Assembly: GCF_000701705.1 (NCBI RefSeq)
Contig: NZ_JNJP01000005.1
Coordinates: 62,001-126,000, forward strand
Direction of reading: 5' to 3'
DNA from: Bilophila wadsworthia ATCC 49260
Lineage (GTDB): Bacteria > Desulfobacterota > Desulfovibrionia > Desulfovibrionales > Desulfovibrionaceae
DNA length: 64,000 nt
Part shown: positions 25,269-34,920 of the stretch, in pieces
Position numbering within the stretch: the stretch's first letter is position 1
Layout: each line of letters begins with the position of its first letter
Position numbers and translations under genes: made by a program
The notes under the pieces: generated by a model
Databases searched by the model: none
Seen by the model: the letters and a program-made list of their open reading frames with translations, nothing else
Told to the model about the DNA's origin: nothing

Positions 25269-26052
25269 GCGAGTAACAGGGTAGAGCGGAGGCTTCCGGT
25301 GTGCCCTTTTCCCTCTGTGGTCCCCGTTCGGTACTAGTAAAAAGCCATCCGTGGGCACGGCTCCTCGCTATGGCCATTGTTTACGCTTTAACGGACTGGT
25401 GTTTACGGTCATTCCATTCCAATGCCGGAATCTTCTCTTGGGGGGGCTTCCAACATTCTGCCTTTGCGGACTGTATGATTCATTAACTTATGAATATTCA
25501 ACGAAAAAAGAATTGTAGAACATCACTGTTTTATTTTTATCTCATAATCATAAATATTATGTTACTTTTTATCCATAGCTCTCAAGCCGAACCTAACCCA
25601 AACCGCAACAATACAGTAACGCATGGCCCTCGACCGAAATGTTCCCCTCATGTCCGCCCTGTACCGACCCCATCCTAATGGGATACCTTGTTCATTGTTG
25701 GGGCAACGTCCCGGAGCATTCAATTGTCTTTTATCGGTTGTAATGGAAGAAAAATTTTTTTCAGTACGTTCCGTGCCCGGTTTACCCCGAGCGCCCGTGT
25801 TCCGATCGGATCCAGAGGCCTTTTCTCCCTCCCCTTTAAACTACAATATATTGCCATAAAAATACTTTTCGTGGATATTTGCTTTCTCTCCGCTGGCGGT
25901 GTTGCGGAAAAGGGCGCTTGCCCAGACGGTGGGGAACGTCCTATGTAGTGTGGCAACCCCATGCAATTCCCATTGTCCCCGTGACGGAGCACGCCGCGCC
26001 CACCGGGGCCAGGTTACCGATTTTTCCGGCGCACGCCGACAAGGAGCAGGCA
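25269..26052. other. Gene-free region before glcD
   Basis: Nearly 800 bases with no believable gene. Bases 25470-25610 are strongly AT-rich in contrast to the flanks. The glcD frame is open back to 25879, but that upstream part does not look like protein. A promoter for the glcD unit should lie here. Confidence 0.5.
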
Positions 26053-27429
26053 ATGAATGCAGCAAAACCGGCCCTCACGCCGGAACAGCGTTCTTTTCTC
26101 GAAGCGCTTTTCAAGGATGACGCGGCGTTCGAGGAAGACGCGCTGCGTGTATACGCGTCGGACGCCAGCCTCAGGAGAGGCCCCGTGCTGGCGATGGTGC
26201 GCCCCCGTACGGTCGAACAGGTGCGGGAACTGATGCGCTGGGCCGAGGTCGAACGCATCCCTATCCATCCACGCGGGCGGGGAACCAGCCTTTCCGGGGG
26301 GTGCGTGCCCACCAGGGCGGGGGTGGTTGTGTCCATGCTCGGCATGGATCGCATCCTTGATATTTCCAGTGAAGATTTTGTGGCGGTCATCGAGCCGGGC
26401 GTCAACACGCTGGCCTTTCAGCAGGCCTGCGAACAAAAGGGGTTGTTTTACCCGCCCGATCCCGCCAGTGGTAAGGCCACGTCCGTGGGTGGTAACGTGA
26501 TGACCTGCGCCGGGGGCCTCCGCGCGGTCAAGTACGGGGTCACGCGGGACTACGTGCTCGGCATGGAGGCCGTCCTCCCCGGCGGGAAGCTGCTCAAACT
26601 CGGCGGGCGGACCCACAAGGACGTGATCGGGCTGGATATCTCCCGTATGTTCGTGGGCAGCGAGGGCACGCTCGGCATTGTCACCAAGCTGTATTTGAAA
26701 CTCCTTCCCAAGCCCGAATCCTCGGCGTCGGTCCTTGTCGGCTACCCCTCGCTCGACGCGGCGCTTTCCTCCATGAGCAAGGTCTTCGCCGCGGGCATCC
26801 TGCCCTGTGCCGTGGAATTCATGAACGAAACCGTACTGGAAATCCTGTGCAGAACCGGCGACGTGCCGTGGCCGGATACGGTCAGATCGCTGCTGCTCTT
26901 CCAGGTGGACGGCAGCAGGGAGACGGTGCCGCTGGAAAACGCCCGCCTCGCCGCACAGCTTGACGACGCGCTTTGGAGTATGCAGGGCGTCGGAAAGGAA
27001 GAGGAAGATCGGCTCTGGGCATTTCGTCGCCGGGTCAGCTCCTCAGCCTATGTGCTCGGCCCGGATCGCATTGGCGGGGATATGGCCGTGCCGCGCGGTT
27101 CGCTCCTCAAGGCCGTGCGTCGTTTCGAGGCTATCGCCGCCAGTCACGGCAAGCGCCTCATCGGTTTTGGGCACGCCGGAGACGGCAATATCCACGCCAA
27201 CCTGCATTACGACGCGTCCGACCCCGACGACGCGCGGCGCACGGCGGCGGCCCATCACGAGCTTGATGACGCAGCGCTCGAATTCGGCGGGAGCCTTTCC
27301 GGTGAGCACGGAGGCGGCTGCCTCAAGGATGTGGGCAAGCAGCTCGGCGCTGACGAGCTTGAAGCTATGCGTGCGGTCCGCCGCCTGTTCGATCCCCAAG
27401 GAATCCTCAATCCCGGCAAGGGCTACTGA
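26053..27429 (+). CDS. FAD-linked 2-hydroxyacid dehydrogenase, GlcD family
   Basis: 458 residues: an FAD-binding PCMH domain (residues about 50-230, with HPRGRGTSLSGGCVPTRAGV, PDPASGKATSVGGNVMTCAG and GSEGTLGIVTKLYLKLLPKP) and the C-terminal FAD-oxidase cap with GFGHAGDGNIHANLHYD and GSLSGEHGGG. The family oxidises D-lactate, glycolate or other 2-hydroxyacids; with a GlcF-type iron-sulfur partner it passes electrons to the quinone pool. ATG 26053 follows AAGGAG. The partner is encoded 252 bases downstream. Substrate could be lactate, glycolate, or even a sulfonated hydroxyacid given the neighbours; the sequence does not decide. Confidence 0.85.
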   Translation: MNAAKPALTPEQRSFLEALFKDDAAFEEDALRVYASDASLRRGPVLAMVRPRTVEQVRELMRWAEVERIPIHPRGRGTSLSGGCVPTRAGVVVSMLGMDRILDISSEDFVAVIEPGVNTLAFQQACEQKGLFYPPDPASGKATSVGGNVMTCAGGLRAVKYGVTRDYVLGMEAVLPGGKLLKLGGRTHKDVIGLDISRMFVGSEGTLGIVTKLYLKLLPKPESSASVLVGYPSLDAALSSMSKVFAAGILPCAVEFMNETVLEILCRTGDVPWPDTVRSLLLFQVDGSRETVPLENARLAAQLDDALWSMQGVGKEEEDRLWAFRRRVSSSAYVLGPDRIGGDMAVPRGSLLKAVRRFEAIAASHGKRLIGFGHAGDGNIHANLHYDASDPDDARRTAAAHHELDDAALEFGGSLSGEHGGGCLKDVGKQLGADELEAMRAVRRLFDPQGILNPGKGY

Positions 27430-27681
27430 GACCGTACCGACAGTAGGGGTTCCGCAGCGGAAAGGATGCGGGGGCGGGCATCCCTAGACAGTCCGCAGTA
27501 ATGCAGCGGTACGTTCTGGCCGTGAAGCATTGGTATCAAATTGTTGAAAGGCTTTTGCAGAGCCGTTTTTTGGGCACCATTAGGCCGGAAGGAGAGCTGT
27601 TTTCCTTGCGGGCAGGCCCCGCGTGGGAGGGGGTAACATGTTTCGATTCAGCACGGGGCGCACTGCTCCGAAGGATTGCCT

Positions 27682-28809
27682 ATGAAGCGGGGATGTACAC
27701 AGTGCGGCGATTGTCTGGATGTCTGTCCGATCTTCGCCCTTTACCGCCGGGAGGAATACTCCCCAAAGGGGAAACGTCTGCTCATGGAGCCGCTGGACGG
27801 CTGGGGGGTGGGCGAGACGCCCCTGCCCTGGAAAACGATCCGCAGGCTTTCCCGGCTGTGCGCGGGCTGCGGACGGTGCGCCCGCCGATGTGCCCGCAAG
27901 CTCTCCACCAGCGAGCTGCTGGCTGATTTGCGTTCGCAGCATCCCCATTGGACCCAGTTTGTCTGGGATATCTGGATTCGGCGGGTTGGCCCGCTCTGGC
28001 CGCTTGCCGGACGCATCGCCTCGTTGCCTTTCCTGCCGGGCGGTTCGTCGTTGGAAACCGCCCGCGCCCTGTTGCCACAGGAGCCCGCCGCGCCGTGGGT
28101 GCGGATCAAGCCCGCCGTGCAGGTGGGGGTGGGGACGCCTGTGGCTGTGTTCGCCGGATGTACGGCGCGCAACGCCCGCCCCGGTTGGATTGCGCGGGCT
28201 GAGACGCTGTTGCGGCGCTGGGGCTATGTGGTTCTCGACGGCGGCGGATTCACCTGCTGCGGCGGCACGCTCCACCATGCGGGGCTGTTTGCGGCACAGG
28301 CCGAAGTCCGGCGGCGGAACATCGAACGCTGGCGGGATATGGGCCGCCCAGTCATAGCCGCGTTTTGCGCCTCGTGCAAACACGGTCTTGACGCCTATGC
28401 CGAAGAGGGCGGCATGGAACCCGAAGAGGCCGCGCTGTGGAAACGGCAGGTACGCGGCCTTTCAGCTCTTCTGGCGGCACCTGTCTGTGAGACCGTGCCC
28501 GATGCTCCGGCCCGCATTGGCTACCATCAACCCTGTCACTGGGGTGAGGACGACCCTGATTTGTCGTTCCTCAGGCAGGCGTTCCCCCTTATCATGAAAG
28601 GTACGGGACTGTGCTGCGGCATGGGCGGCATCCTCAAGATGACCGACGCCGACGTGTCCGCCGCCATTGGCCGCCGATGCGTGGAGGGCTTCGCGGACTG
28701 CCGCCATATCATCACCGGATGCAGCGGCTGTACGCTGCAACTGGCTTCCGCAGCCCCTTCCGGCGTGACCGTACGCCATTGGCTCGATGTGGTGGATATT
28801 TCAGTATAA
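27682..28809 (+). CDS. Iron-sulfur oxidoreductase subunit, GlcF/CCG-domain family
   Basis: 375 residues. Two ferredoxin clusters near the N terminus (CTQCGDCLDVCP and CAGCGRCARRCARK) are followed by two CCG domains, seen as FAGCTARN...CCGGTLHHAG...CASCKHG and YHQPCHWG...LCCGMGG...CSGCTLQL, which bind an unusual [4Fe-4S] centre in heterodisulfide reductase relatives. It is the electron-transfer partner of the preceding GlcD-like flavoprotein. I chose ATG 27682 (AAGGA seven bases upstream) over a TTG six bases earlier. The 252 bases before it hold no other gene. In the second ferredoxin motif the usual proline after the last cysteine is missing. Confidence 0.83.
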   Translation: MKRGCTQCGDCLDVCPIFALYRREEYSPKGKRLLMEPLDGWGVGETPLPWKTIRRLSRLCAGCGRCARRCARKLSTSELLADLRSQHPHWTQFVWDIWIRRVGPLWPLAGRIASLPFLPGGSSLETARALLPQEPAAPWVRIKPAVQVGVGTPVAVFAGCTARNARPGWIARAETLLRRWGYVVLDGGGFTCCGGTLHHAGLFAAQAEVRRRNIERWRDMGRPVIAAFCASCKHGLDAYAEEGGMEPEEAALWKRQVRGLSALLAAPVCETVPDAPARIGYHQPCHWGEDDPDLSFLRQAFPLIMKGTGLCCGMGGILKMTDADVSAAIGRRCVEGFADCRHIITGCSGCTLQLASAAPSGVTVRHWLDVVDISV

Positions 28810-28944
28810 TGCACTATTTTTATTTTTTTTCGATATATGGTACAGCCCCTTCCCCCATTGGGGAAACGCCGCTGAAACGACACCCGGCGGGAAGGCGCTT
28901 TCTCCCCCCAATGGGGTGTTCTACCCCAAAGAAGCGAGGCCCCT

Positions 28945-30225
28945 ATGACAGAAACCCGATGCCCATTGCCCAAGATGGCGCGTATCCGGCAGACCTTCGC
29001 CCGTCCGCGCGTTGACGATATAGCAGCGGAAATGCGCGAACAGATGCAGGTGCTCACGCCCCTGATCAGGCCAGGCATGACGGTGGGGCTGACCGTGGGC
29101 AGCCGGGGAATCCAGAACATCCTGACCATGCTGGAAGTCGCCGTTCAAGCGGTGCGCGGCTGCGGCGCGTCCCCGGTGCTTCTGGCGGCGATGGGCAGCC
29201 ACGGCGGCGGTACCCGTCAGGGACAAAAGGACGTGTTGGATAGCCTCGGCATCACGGAGGAACGCCTCGGCGCGCCGGTCATCACCTGTGATGTGACCCG
29301 CGCCATTGGGGAAACGCCCGGCGGACTTGTGGCGTACATGCTGGAGTCGGCGTTCGGTGTGGACGCAATCATCCCCATCAACCGGGTGAAAACGCACACG
29401 TCGTTCAAGGGCTGCGTGGAGAGTGGGCTGTGCAAGAAGCTCGTGGTGGGCCTTGGCGGGCCGGGCGGGGCAGGCCAGTTCCACAGCCTTGGGCAGGCCG
29501 AACTTCCCCGCCTGCTGGTGGAGGTCACCAAGGTGATCCTCGGCAAGATGCCCGTGCTTGGCGGGGTGGCCATCGTCGAAAACGCTTATGAGGAAACCGC
29601 GCGCATCAAGGCGATTCCCGCCGAGGCGCTCATCGAGGAAGAAATCCGGCTGCTGGCGTGGTCGAAGTCGCTCATGCCCGCCCTGCCCACGGACAGGCTG
29701 CACGGCCTCATCGTGGAGAAAATGGGGAAGAATTTCAGCGGAACCGGAGTCGACACCAATATCATCGGACGGCTGCGCATTACGGGCGAACCGGAAATGG
29801 AAAGCCCGCGCATCCGGTACGTTTCGGTACTGGACCTTTCGGAAGCCTCGCACGGCAACGCTACGGGCGTGGGTCTTGTGGACTTCGTGACCCGCAGGCT
29901 GGTGGACAAGATCGACCGTAAGGCCACGTACTTGAATAACCTCACCACTACGTTCGTCACCCGCGCGTTCACGCCCCTGTGGTTCGATACGGATCGGGAA
30001 ATGCTGGAAACCATGATGTTTTGCCTGCGGAGCGTCCCGCTCGCCGAAACGCGGCTGATCTTGATCCCCAATACCCTGTACCTTGCGGACTGTTATGTAT
30101 CCGAAGCCATCCTTCCGGAGCTGGCCGATACCGGACGTTTCGAGGTAGTTGGGCCGTTGCGGGAACTGGCCTTCGACGCGCAGGGAAACCTGATCTCGCG
30201 CATTGGCCTGCCCCGCACGAGCTGA
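28945..30225 (+). CDS. LarA-family (DUF2088) protein, lactate-racemase-like
   Basis: 426 residues of the nickel-pincer LarA superfamily. Recognisable parts are MGSHGGGT (residues about 88-95), INRVKTHTSFKGCVESGLCK and KLVVGLGGPGGAGQFH. LarA racemises lactate with a pincer nucleotide tethered to a lysine; many relatives act on other 2-hydroxyacids. Here the segment usually reading GLGKQKGA has glycines and proline in place of its lysines, so activity or cofactor tethering may differ. LarB, LarC and LarE are not in the window. ATG 28945 follows AAGCGAGGCCCC. Lying after glcDF, it could supply one enantiomer of a 2-hydroxyacid to that dehydrogenase. Confidence 0.75.
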   Translation: MTETRCPLPKMARIRQTFARPRVDDIAAEMREQMQVLTPLIRPGMTVGLTVGSRGIQNILTMLEVAVQAVRGCGASPVLLAAMGSHGGGTRQGQKDVLDSLGITEERLGAPVITCDVTRAIGETPGGLVAYMLESAFGVDAIIPINRVKTHTSFKGCVESGLCKKLVVGLGGPGGAGQFHSLGQAELPRLLVEVTKVILGKMPVLGGVAIVENAYEETARIKAIPAEALIEEEIRLLAWSKSLMPALPTDRLHGLIVEKMGKNFSGTGVDTNIIGRLRITGEPEMESPRIRYVSVLDLSEASHGNATGVGLVDFVTRRLVDKIDRKATYLNNLTTTFVTRAFTPLWFDTDREMLETMMFCLRSVPLAETRLILIPNTLYLADCYVSEAILPELADTGRFEVVGPLRELAFDAQGNLISRIGLPRTS

Positions 30226-30584
30226 GCGGGGCAAGCCGATGGACGGCTTGTATGAACGCTGATGCGAGACATCATGCCGTATCATACGGCACACGGCGAA
30301 GGTTGCGGCCTTCTCCATCAGGGCTGTCTCCGGCTGTCCTATCCTTTCCCCTCGGAAGGTACTGCGAGGGCCATCTTCCCTATGCATGGGCTCGGCTCAA
30401 TTGCCATCTGATGAGCCGGTTTTGCAATCTGCGGGGATTTCCTTGCCTGCCTGTGTTGAGGCCGGATTGCCTTTCCATCGTACAATCCAGCCACATCCAG
30501 CCGCTTTATGCTTCTGCATCGCGGAAACAGCAGGCTGAATGGGCGTGGGGCCTTTCCGTATCGGCAACGAGTGCCCCGTTCACT
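30226..30584. other. Gap between convergent larA-like and XRE genes
   Basis: No gene. Two small inverted repeats are present: CAAGCCG-ATGGA-CGGCTTG (30232-30250), a possible weak terminator for the larA-like gene, and GCCGTAT-C-ATACGGC near 30274. Confidence 0.45.
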
Positions 30585-31106
30585 CTATTGCTGGAAATCT
30601 GCCGTGGGAGCCTTCCGATTTTCATATGAAGAGGAAAGGCTTGGCAGCGTCTTGTGGCGAATCCATCCGAGCGGATTGGACGGGCTGGGCGCTTGCCCGT
30701 CCGTGCGGCCCGGATCGGAGGGGGCAGCTGGGGCGGCGTCCGGTTCCGGGGCTTCGTACTGCGATCCGTACAGCGGGATCCAGCAGGACGGATCGGGAGG
30801 CTCGCCGCCTGCGCCGCAGCTGGGGATGAAGTCGGGAAAACCGCTCAGGCAGGCCGTCTGCGGCAAGCCCTGATGTTCGGATTTGCCGAGCAGGAAATCG
30901 ATAGAGGTGTCCAGCGTGTTGGCGATGCGGATGAGTGTGGCGTAGTCGGGTTCGCTGCGCTGGGCGACGTAGTTGTTCATCCGGGATCGGCTGACGCCTA
31001 TGCGATCCGCGAAGTGCGCCTGCGAAATGTTCCTTTCATCCAGCAACTGCCGCAGACGGTTGCCGAACAGGACGTCAACAACGTTTTCCGGTTTCAAGGC
31101 GATCAT
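30585..31106 (-). CDS. XRE-family transcriptional regulator
   Basis: 173 residues. Residues about 14-75 form a Cro/C1-type helix-turn-helix (LRQLLDERNISQAHFADRIG, VSRSRMNNYVAQRSEPDYAT, LIRIANTLDTSIDFLLGK). The rest is a Pro/Ser/Ala-rich, low-complexity tail with no known domain. Start ATG 31106 has AAAGGATG just upstream. It faces the larA-like gene and is followed upstream by a very long gene-free stretch, so it may act on its own promoter or on korDABC. The target is unknown. Confidence 0.72.
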   Translation of the reverse strand: MIALKPENVVDVLFGNRLRQLLDERNISQAHFADRIGVSRSRMNNYVAQRSEPDYATLIRIANTLDTSIDFLLGKSEHQGLPQTACLSGFPDFIPSCGAGGEPPDPSCWIPLYGSQYEAPEPDAAPAAPSDPGRTDGQAPSPSNPLGWIRHKTLPSLSSSYENRKAPTADFQQ

Positions 31107-32751
31107 CCTTTGGCGTTGGGGCGGAGGCCCTTGCGGGTTTCAGGCGTTCGGGATTCCGATAGTCAATAGACGATATTCATGTGCAAAACCATGCGTCATG
31201 ATTGCCAAAATAATCTCTAGTCTTCTCAATTAAGGCCCTACCAAACGCCTCGCTCCGGTGTCAACGGAAACGCGATGAAAAGGAAAAAATCGTATTTTTG
31301 GCGATCGAAAATCCCCATTTTTATGACGGAAGGGCTCCGTCTTGCCGGAAAAGAAGGGTTCGACGGAAACAAGGCGGTGGGTGCCTGTTTCACAGGATGC
31401 CCCGTCCTGGAAAACTGTACCCGTTCGGTAAATGACGGGGCCGGGACAACGGATGCCCCGGCTCCTTCATGCTTTTAAGAGAGCCTATGGCAATGGGGGC
31501 CACTTGGAAGACGAAAGCCGACGCTGCTGGAAGATCTGATGCTACTCCGCATCCCTTGGTATTTTTCCCAGTTTCTTGTTTTCCTCCATAAGCGCCGTAG
31601 CGGAAAGCGAGCAAGGGATGCGCCCTGTCGCATAGTTATGGACTGAGGAGCAAAACCATGCCCGGTTTTGGGATACTGGCGCTGCGCGGATACGGAGCCT
31701 TGCGGCGTGGCGCGACAGGCGGCTCTCTCCGATGGGCTTTGGCGGCGCAGAAACGGGTTCCTGTGCGGCTAATCTTTTCCCCTACCCGCCCCTGGCCCCT
31801 TCCCCGTTCCGTGCGATGCCATGCAACGTTCCCGTCTTTTGGGATGATCATTGTGAATATAGAGACATATTCAAAAAGGCGTTGACGTAGCCTGATTTTG
31901 TGCTACGTATGGCTTAATGCTCTGTTGTAAGGCCATATGGAGAACTCTTATGGCCTGAAATTACTTCTCTACGCTTCGTTTCGCCTCAGTATAGGGTGAA
32001 ATTTCCTCTTTTTGCGCTTCATAGCACCTCTTTTTCAGTATTTTTACTCGATTCAGCAAAAGAATCGCCCTCCCAAAGCGATATATACGATATAAGGTAT
32101 GCGCTCCTGTTCCGTTTTCTTGCGAGAACCCGGAACAGGCCTGAAAAGGTTCCAAGGCCGCCCCTTCCATAGGAGGCTTGTCTCGGCGGTTCCGCCAGAT
32201 ACCTTGAGCTGTACCGGAATCCCCGCGTCGTTTCTGTGCCCGTACCGCATGGCGGCTTGTCTCCGTGATGGGGAGTCCCACATGCCTGCGAATTCCTTTG
32301 GAGCCTCTCCTTTTTCCCCGCGTCGGCTGTCAGGCCGTTTTCCGTCAGGCGAACGGGAAGCGGGGCGGATTCCATACTGGTATGGGCAGAGTCGGCGGAG
32401 GCGGGGCCTCCCGTCCTCATAGAGGTGTTTCCGCCGCCCTGTTCGGAGCGGAACGGTTACGCTTGCTGGATTTGCCGCAATGGGGAAGGGCCGGGCGCAA
32501 TTCCCGGCTAATGAGGATGCAACTCATGTGTATCATTGGTAAAAACACAAGGTATGGCGGGGGTGGCGAACCCAGCGGATGAAGCCTGTTGCCCGATAGG
32601 TGTTCCGCCGGTGCCGACGGTTGGGAATTTGCGGCCTGCGGTCGGAAAGATTCGAGTCGGTTCAGTGCGGCGGCGGTTCCGGGGGGATCGCTGTCAGGGG
32701 TACGGGATCTGCAACGGCGGGATGCCGGAGGGTGTCCCAAGGGGTAGGCGT
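31107..32751. other. 1.6-kb gene-free region upstream of korDABC
   Basis: No frame here has a natural protein composition. Bases 31840-31960 stand out: TTGACG (31882-31887), inverted arms ACGTAGC/GCTACGT (31885-31891, 31902-31908) and a perfect hairpin AGGCCATA/TATGGCCT (31930-31937, 31949-31956). That could be a promoter with a small structured transcript. Another GC hairpin lies near 31440-31463. The rest looks like unconstrained sequence or decayed coding DNA. Confidence 0.5.
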
Positions 32752-32964
32752 ATGAAAGTCCTCATCAATCTGCAATGGTGCAAAGGCTGTGGGGTGTGCG
32801 TGGCGTTCTGCCGTTCGGGTGCGCTTTCGCTGGACGGGGACGGGAAACCTGAATATGCCCCCGCGCTGTGCGTGGGCTGCGGCCTGTGTGAGTTGTACTG
32901 CCCGGATCTGGCGGTGGAGTGCCTTGGGGAAGACGGACCGGGGGAATCCGGGGAGGGTGCATGA
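32752..32964 (+). CDS. korD: 2-oxoglutarate:ferredoxin oxidoreductase, ferredoxin-like delta subunit
   Basis: 70 residues with two [4Fe-4S] motifs, CKGCGVCVAFC and CVGCGLCELYCP. It is the electron-acceptor subunit of a four-subunit 2-oxoacid:ferredoxin oxidoreductase. The internal ATG 32752 after AAGGGGTAGGCGT is chosen, since the upstream open frame has no ferredoxin-like residues. The stop overlaps the korA start (ATGA). The gene order delta-alpha-beta-gamma is the usual Kor order. Confidence 0.85.
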   Translation: MKVLINLQWCKGCGVCVAFCRSGALSLDGDGKPEYAPALCVGCGLCELYCPDLAVECLGEDGPGESGEGA

Positions 32965-34115
32965 ACGGCGAAAAGGGCATTCTGTTTACTCAGGGCAACG
33001 AAGCCTGCGTGCGTGGGGCACTCTATGCGGGGCTGCGTTTTTTCGCGGGGTATCCGATCACCCCGTCCACAGAGGTGGCGGAACTGCTGTCCGAGAAGCT
33101 GCCGCATGTGGGCGGCAGGTTCATTCAGATGGAGGACGAGATTTCCTCATTGTGCGCCGTGTGCGCGGCGTCGGTGGCTGGGGACAAGGCCATGACCGCG
33201 ACCAGCGGCCCCGGTTTTTCGCTCATGCAGGAGGCCCTTGGTTACGCGATCATGGGGGAAATCCCCTGCGTGGTGACCAGCGTGCAGCGCGGCGGGCCGT
33301 CCACGGGCCTGCCCACGAAGGTGGCGCAGGGCGACGTGAATCAGGCCCGGTGGGGGGTGCACGGCGACCATGCGATCATCGTGCTGACCGCCTCTTCGGT
33401 GCAGGACGTCTTTGCCATGACGGTGGAAGGCTTCAATATGGCGGAAACCTACCGCACACCGGTGATCCTGCTGTTCGACGAGGTGGTGGGCCACATGCGC
33501 GAGCGTCTTGATATGCCGGAACCCGGCGAACTGCCCGTGGTGGAGCGGCTCCGTACCTCGGTGAAGGCCGGGGTCAACTATTACCCCTACCTGCCCCGTG
33601 AGGACGGCCGGCTCCCCATGTCCGACTTCGGCGGGGTGCACCGCTACAATGTGACCGGCCTCTACCATGACATCTGGGGTTTTCCCACGGAACAGCCCGA
33701 GACCGTCAACAAGCTCCTTTATCACCTTGTGGACAAGATCGAGGCCAAGGCCGCCGAAATCGCCCGCTGGAAGGAATACTTCCTCGACGATGCGCAGCAG
33801 GTATTCGTTTCTTACGGTAGCGCGGCCCGTAGTGCCCTGCACCTTGTGCATACGCTGCGCGGGAAGGGCATCCGGGCGGGCCTGCTGGAATTGCAGACCC
33901 TCTGGCCGTTCCCGGCGGAACTCGTGCGCGACCGCACCGAGGGGGCGCGCAACGTCTACGTGGTGGAAATGAACATGGGGCACATCATGGCGCAGGTCAG
34001 GCAGGCGGCCTGGAAGCCGGATAGGGTGTTCCTCGTCAACCGGGTGGACGGGCAGCTCATCACGCCCACCGACATCGGCAAGGTCATGCGCGTGATCGAA
34101 GGAAGGGGGTTCTGA
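32961..34115 (+). CDS. korA: 2-oxoglutarate:ferredoxin oxidoreductase, alpha subunit
   Basis: 384 residues: the pyrimidine-binding POR_N domain (FTQGNEACVRGALYAGLRFF, GYPITPSTEVAELLSEKL, ATSGPGFSLMQEALGYAIMG), then domain II with QVFVSYGSAARSAL and the closing LVNRVDGQLITPTDIGKVM. The complex oxidatively decarboxylates a 2-oxoacid to its CoA ester, reducing ferredoxin. Substrate choice for 2-oxoglutarate is inferred from the adjoining sucCD, which use succinyl-CoA, and from the Kor-type separate subunits. The start overlaps the korD stop; korB begins two bases after its end. Confidence 0.87.
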   Translation: MNGEKGILFTQGNEACVRGALYAGLRFFAGYPITPSTEVAELLSEKLPHVGGRFIQMEDEISSLCAVCAASVAGDKAMTATSGPGFSLMQEALGYAIMGEIPCVVTSVQRGGPSTGLPTKVAQGDVNQARWGVHGDHAIIVLTASSVQDVFAMTVEGFNMAETYRTPVILLFDEVVGHMRERLDMPEPGELPVVERLRTSVKAGVNYYPYLPREDGRLPMSDFGGVHRYNVTGLYHDIWGFPTEQPETVNKLLYHLVDKIEAKAAEIARWKEYFLDDAQQVFVSYGSAARSALHLVHTLRGKGIRAGLLELQTLWPFPAELVRDRTEGARNVYVVEMNMGHIMAQVRQAAWKPDRVFLVNRVDGQLITPTDIGKVMRVIEGRGF

Positions 34116-34116
34116 T

Positions 34117-34917
34117 ATGGCCATCCGCTCGTTGATCCGGGAACGTTTCTTTCCGCACCTGTGGTGCCCCGGCTGCGGCCACGGGCACGTGCTCAACGCC
34201 ATGCTGCACAGCGTGGACGATCTGGGCTATGATCCCTCGTCCCTCGTCATGGTGTCCGGCATCGGCTGTTCGGCCCGCATAGCGGGGTACGTGGACTTCC
34301 ACACCATGCACACGCTGCACGGAAGAGCGCTGGCCTTCGCCACGGGCATCAAGATGTCGCGGCCCGACCTGCACGTCATCGTGCCGATGGGCGACGGCGA
34401 CGCGTTGGCCATCGGGGGCAACCATTTCATCCACGCGGCGCGGCGCAATATCAAGCTCACCGCGATCGTCATGAACAACCGCATCTACGGCATGACCGGA
34501 GGGCAGTACTCGCCGCTCTCCGGGATCGGGGTGTCCGCGACGACGGCGCCCTACGGCAACATCGACCGCGAGTTCGACACCGTGCGGCTCGCCCTCGGCG
34601 CGGGGGCGACCTTCGTGGCGCGGACGACCACCTACCACATGCGCGAGATGATCTCGATCTTCAAGAAGGCGCTCCAGCATGAGGGCTTCGCTGTCGTGGA
34701 GGTGCTGAGCCAGTGCCCCACGTACTTCGGGCGCAAGAACAAGCTCGGCGACGCCGTACGGATGATGGAGCGGTACCGCGACCATACGGCTCCGGTGGGC
34801 TCCCCGAAGCTGGCGGAAAACCCCACGCTGGTGCCGCGCGGCATTTTTACGGATGAGGATCAGCCCGAATACTGCGCCCGCTACGCCTCGATCATCGCCA
34901 GCCAGCATCAGGAGTGA
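34117..34917 (+). CDS. korB: 2-oxoglutarate:ferredoxin oxidoreductase, beta (TPP-binding) subunit
   Basis: 266 residues. WCPGCGHGHV near residue 16 and GIGCSARIAGYVDFHT give cysteines for an iron-sulfur site. MGDGDALAIGGNHFIHAARRN followed by MNNRIYGMTGGQ is the thiamine-pyrophosphate and Mg motif. This subunit holds the active-site cofactor. The overall length and GD-G-NN spacing are normal for KorB. Strong ribosome-binding context (AGGAAGGGGGTTCTGAT) precedes the ATG. Confidence 0.88.
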   Translation: MAIRSLIRERFFPHLWCPGCGHGHVLNAMLHSVDDLGYDPSSLVMVSGIGCSARIAGYVDFHTMHTLHGRALAFATGIKMSRPDLHVIVPMGDGDALAIGGNHFIHAARRNIKLTAIVMNNRIYGMTGGQYSPLSGIGVSATTAPYGNIDREFDTVRLALGAGATFVARTTTYHMREMISIFKKALQHEGFAVVEVLSQCPTYFGRKNKLGDAVRMMERYRDHTAPVGSPKLAENPTLVPRGIFTDEDQPEYCARYASIIASQHQE

Positions 34918-34920
34918 GTC

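Noticed and set aside
31961..32740. Several 70-130 residue frames on both strands before korD
   Set aside because: Arg/Pro/Ser-rich, overlapping one another, with no start signals or known motifs.
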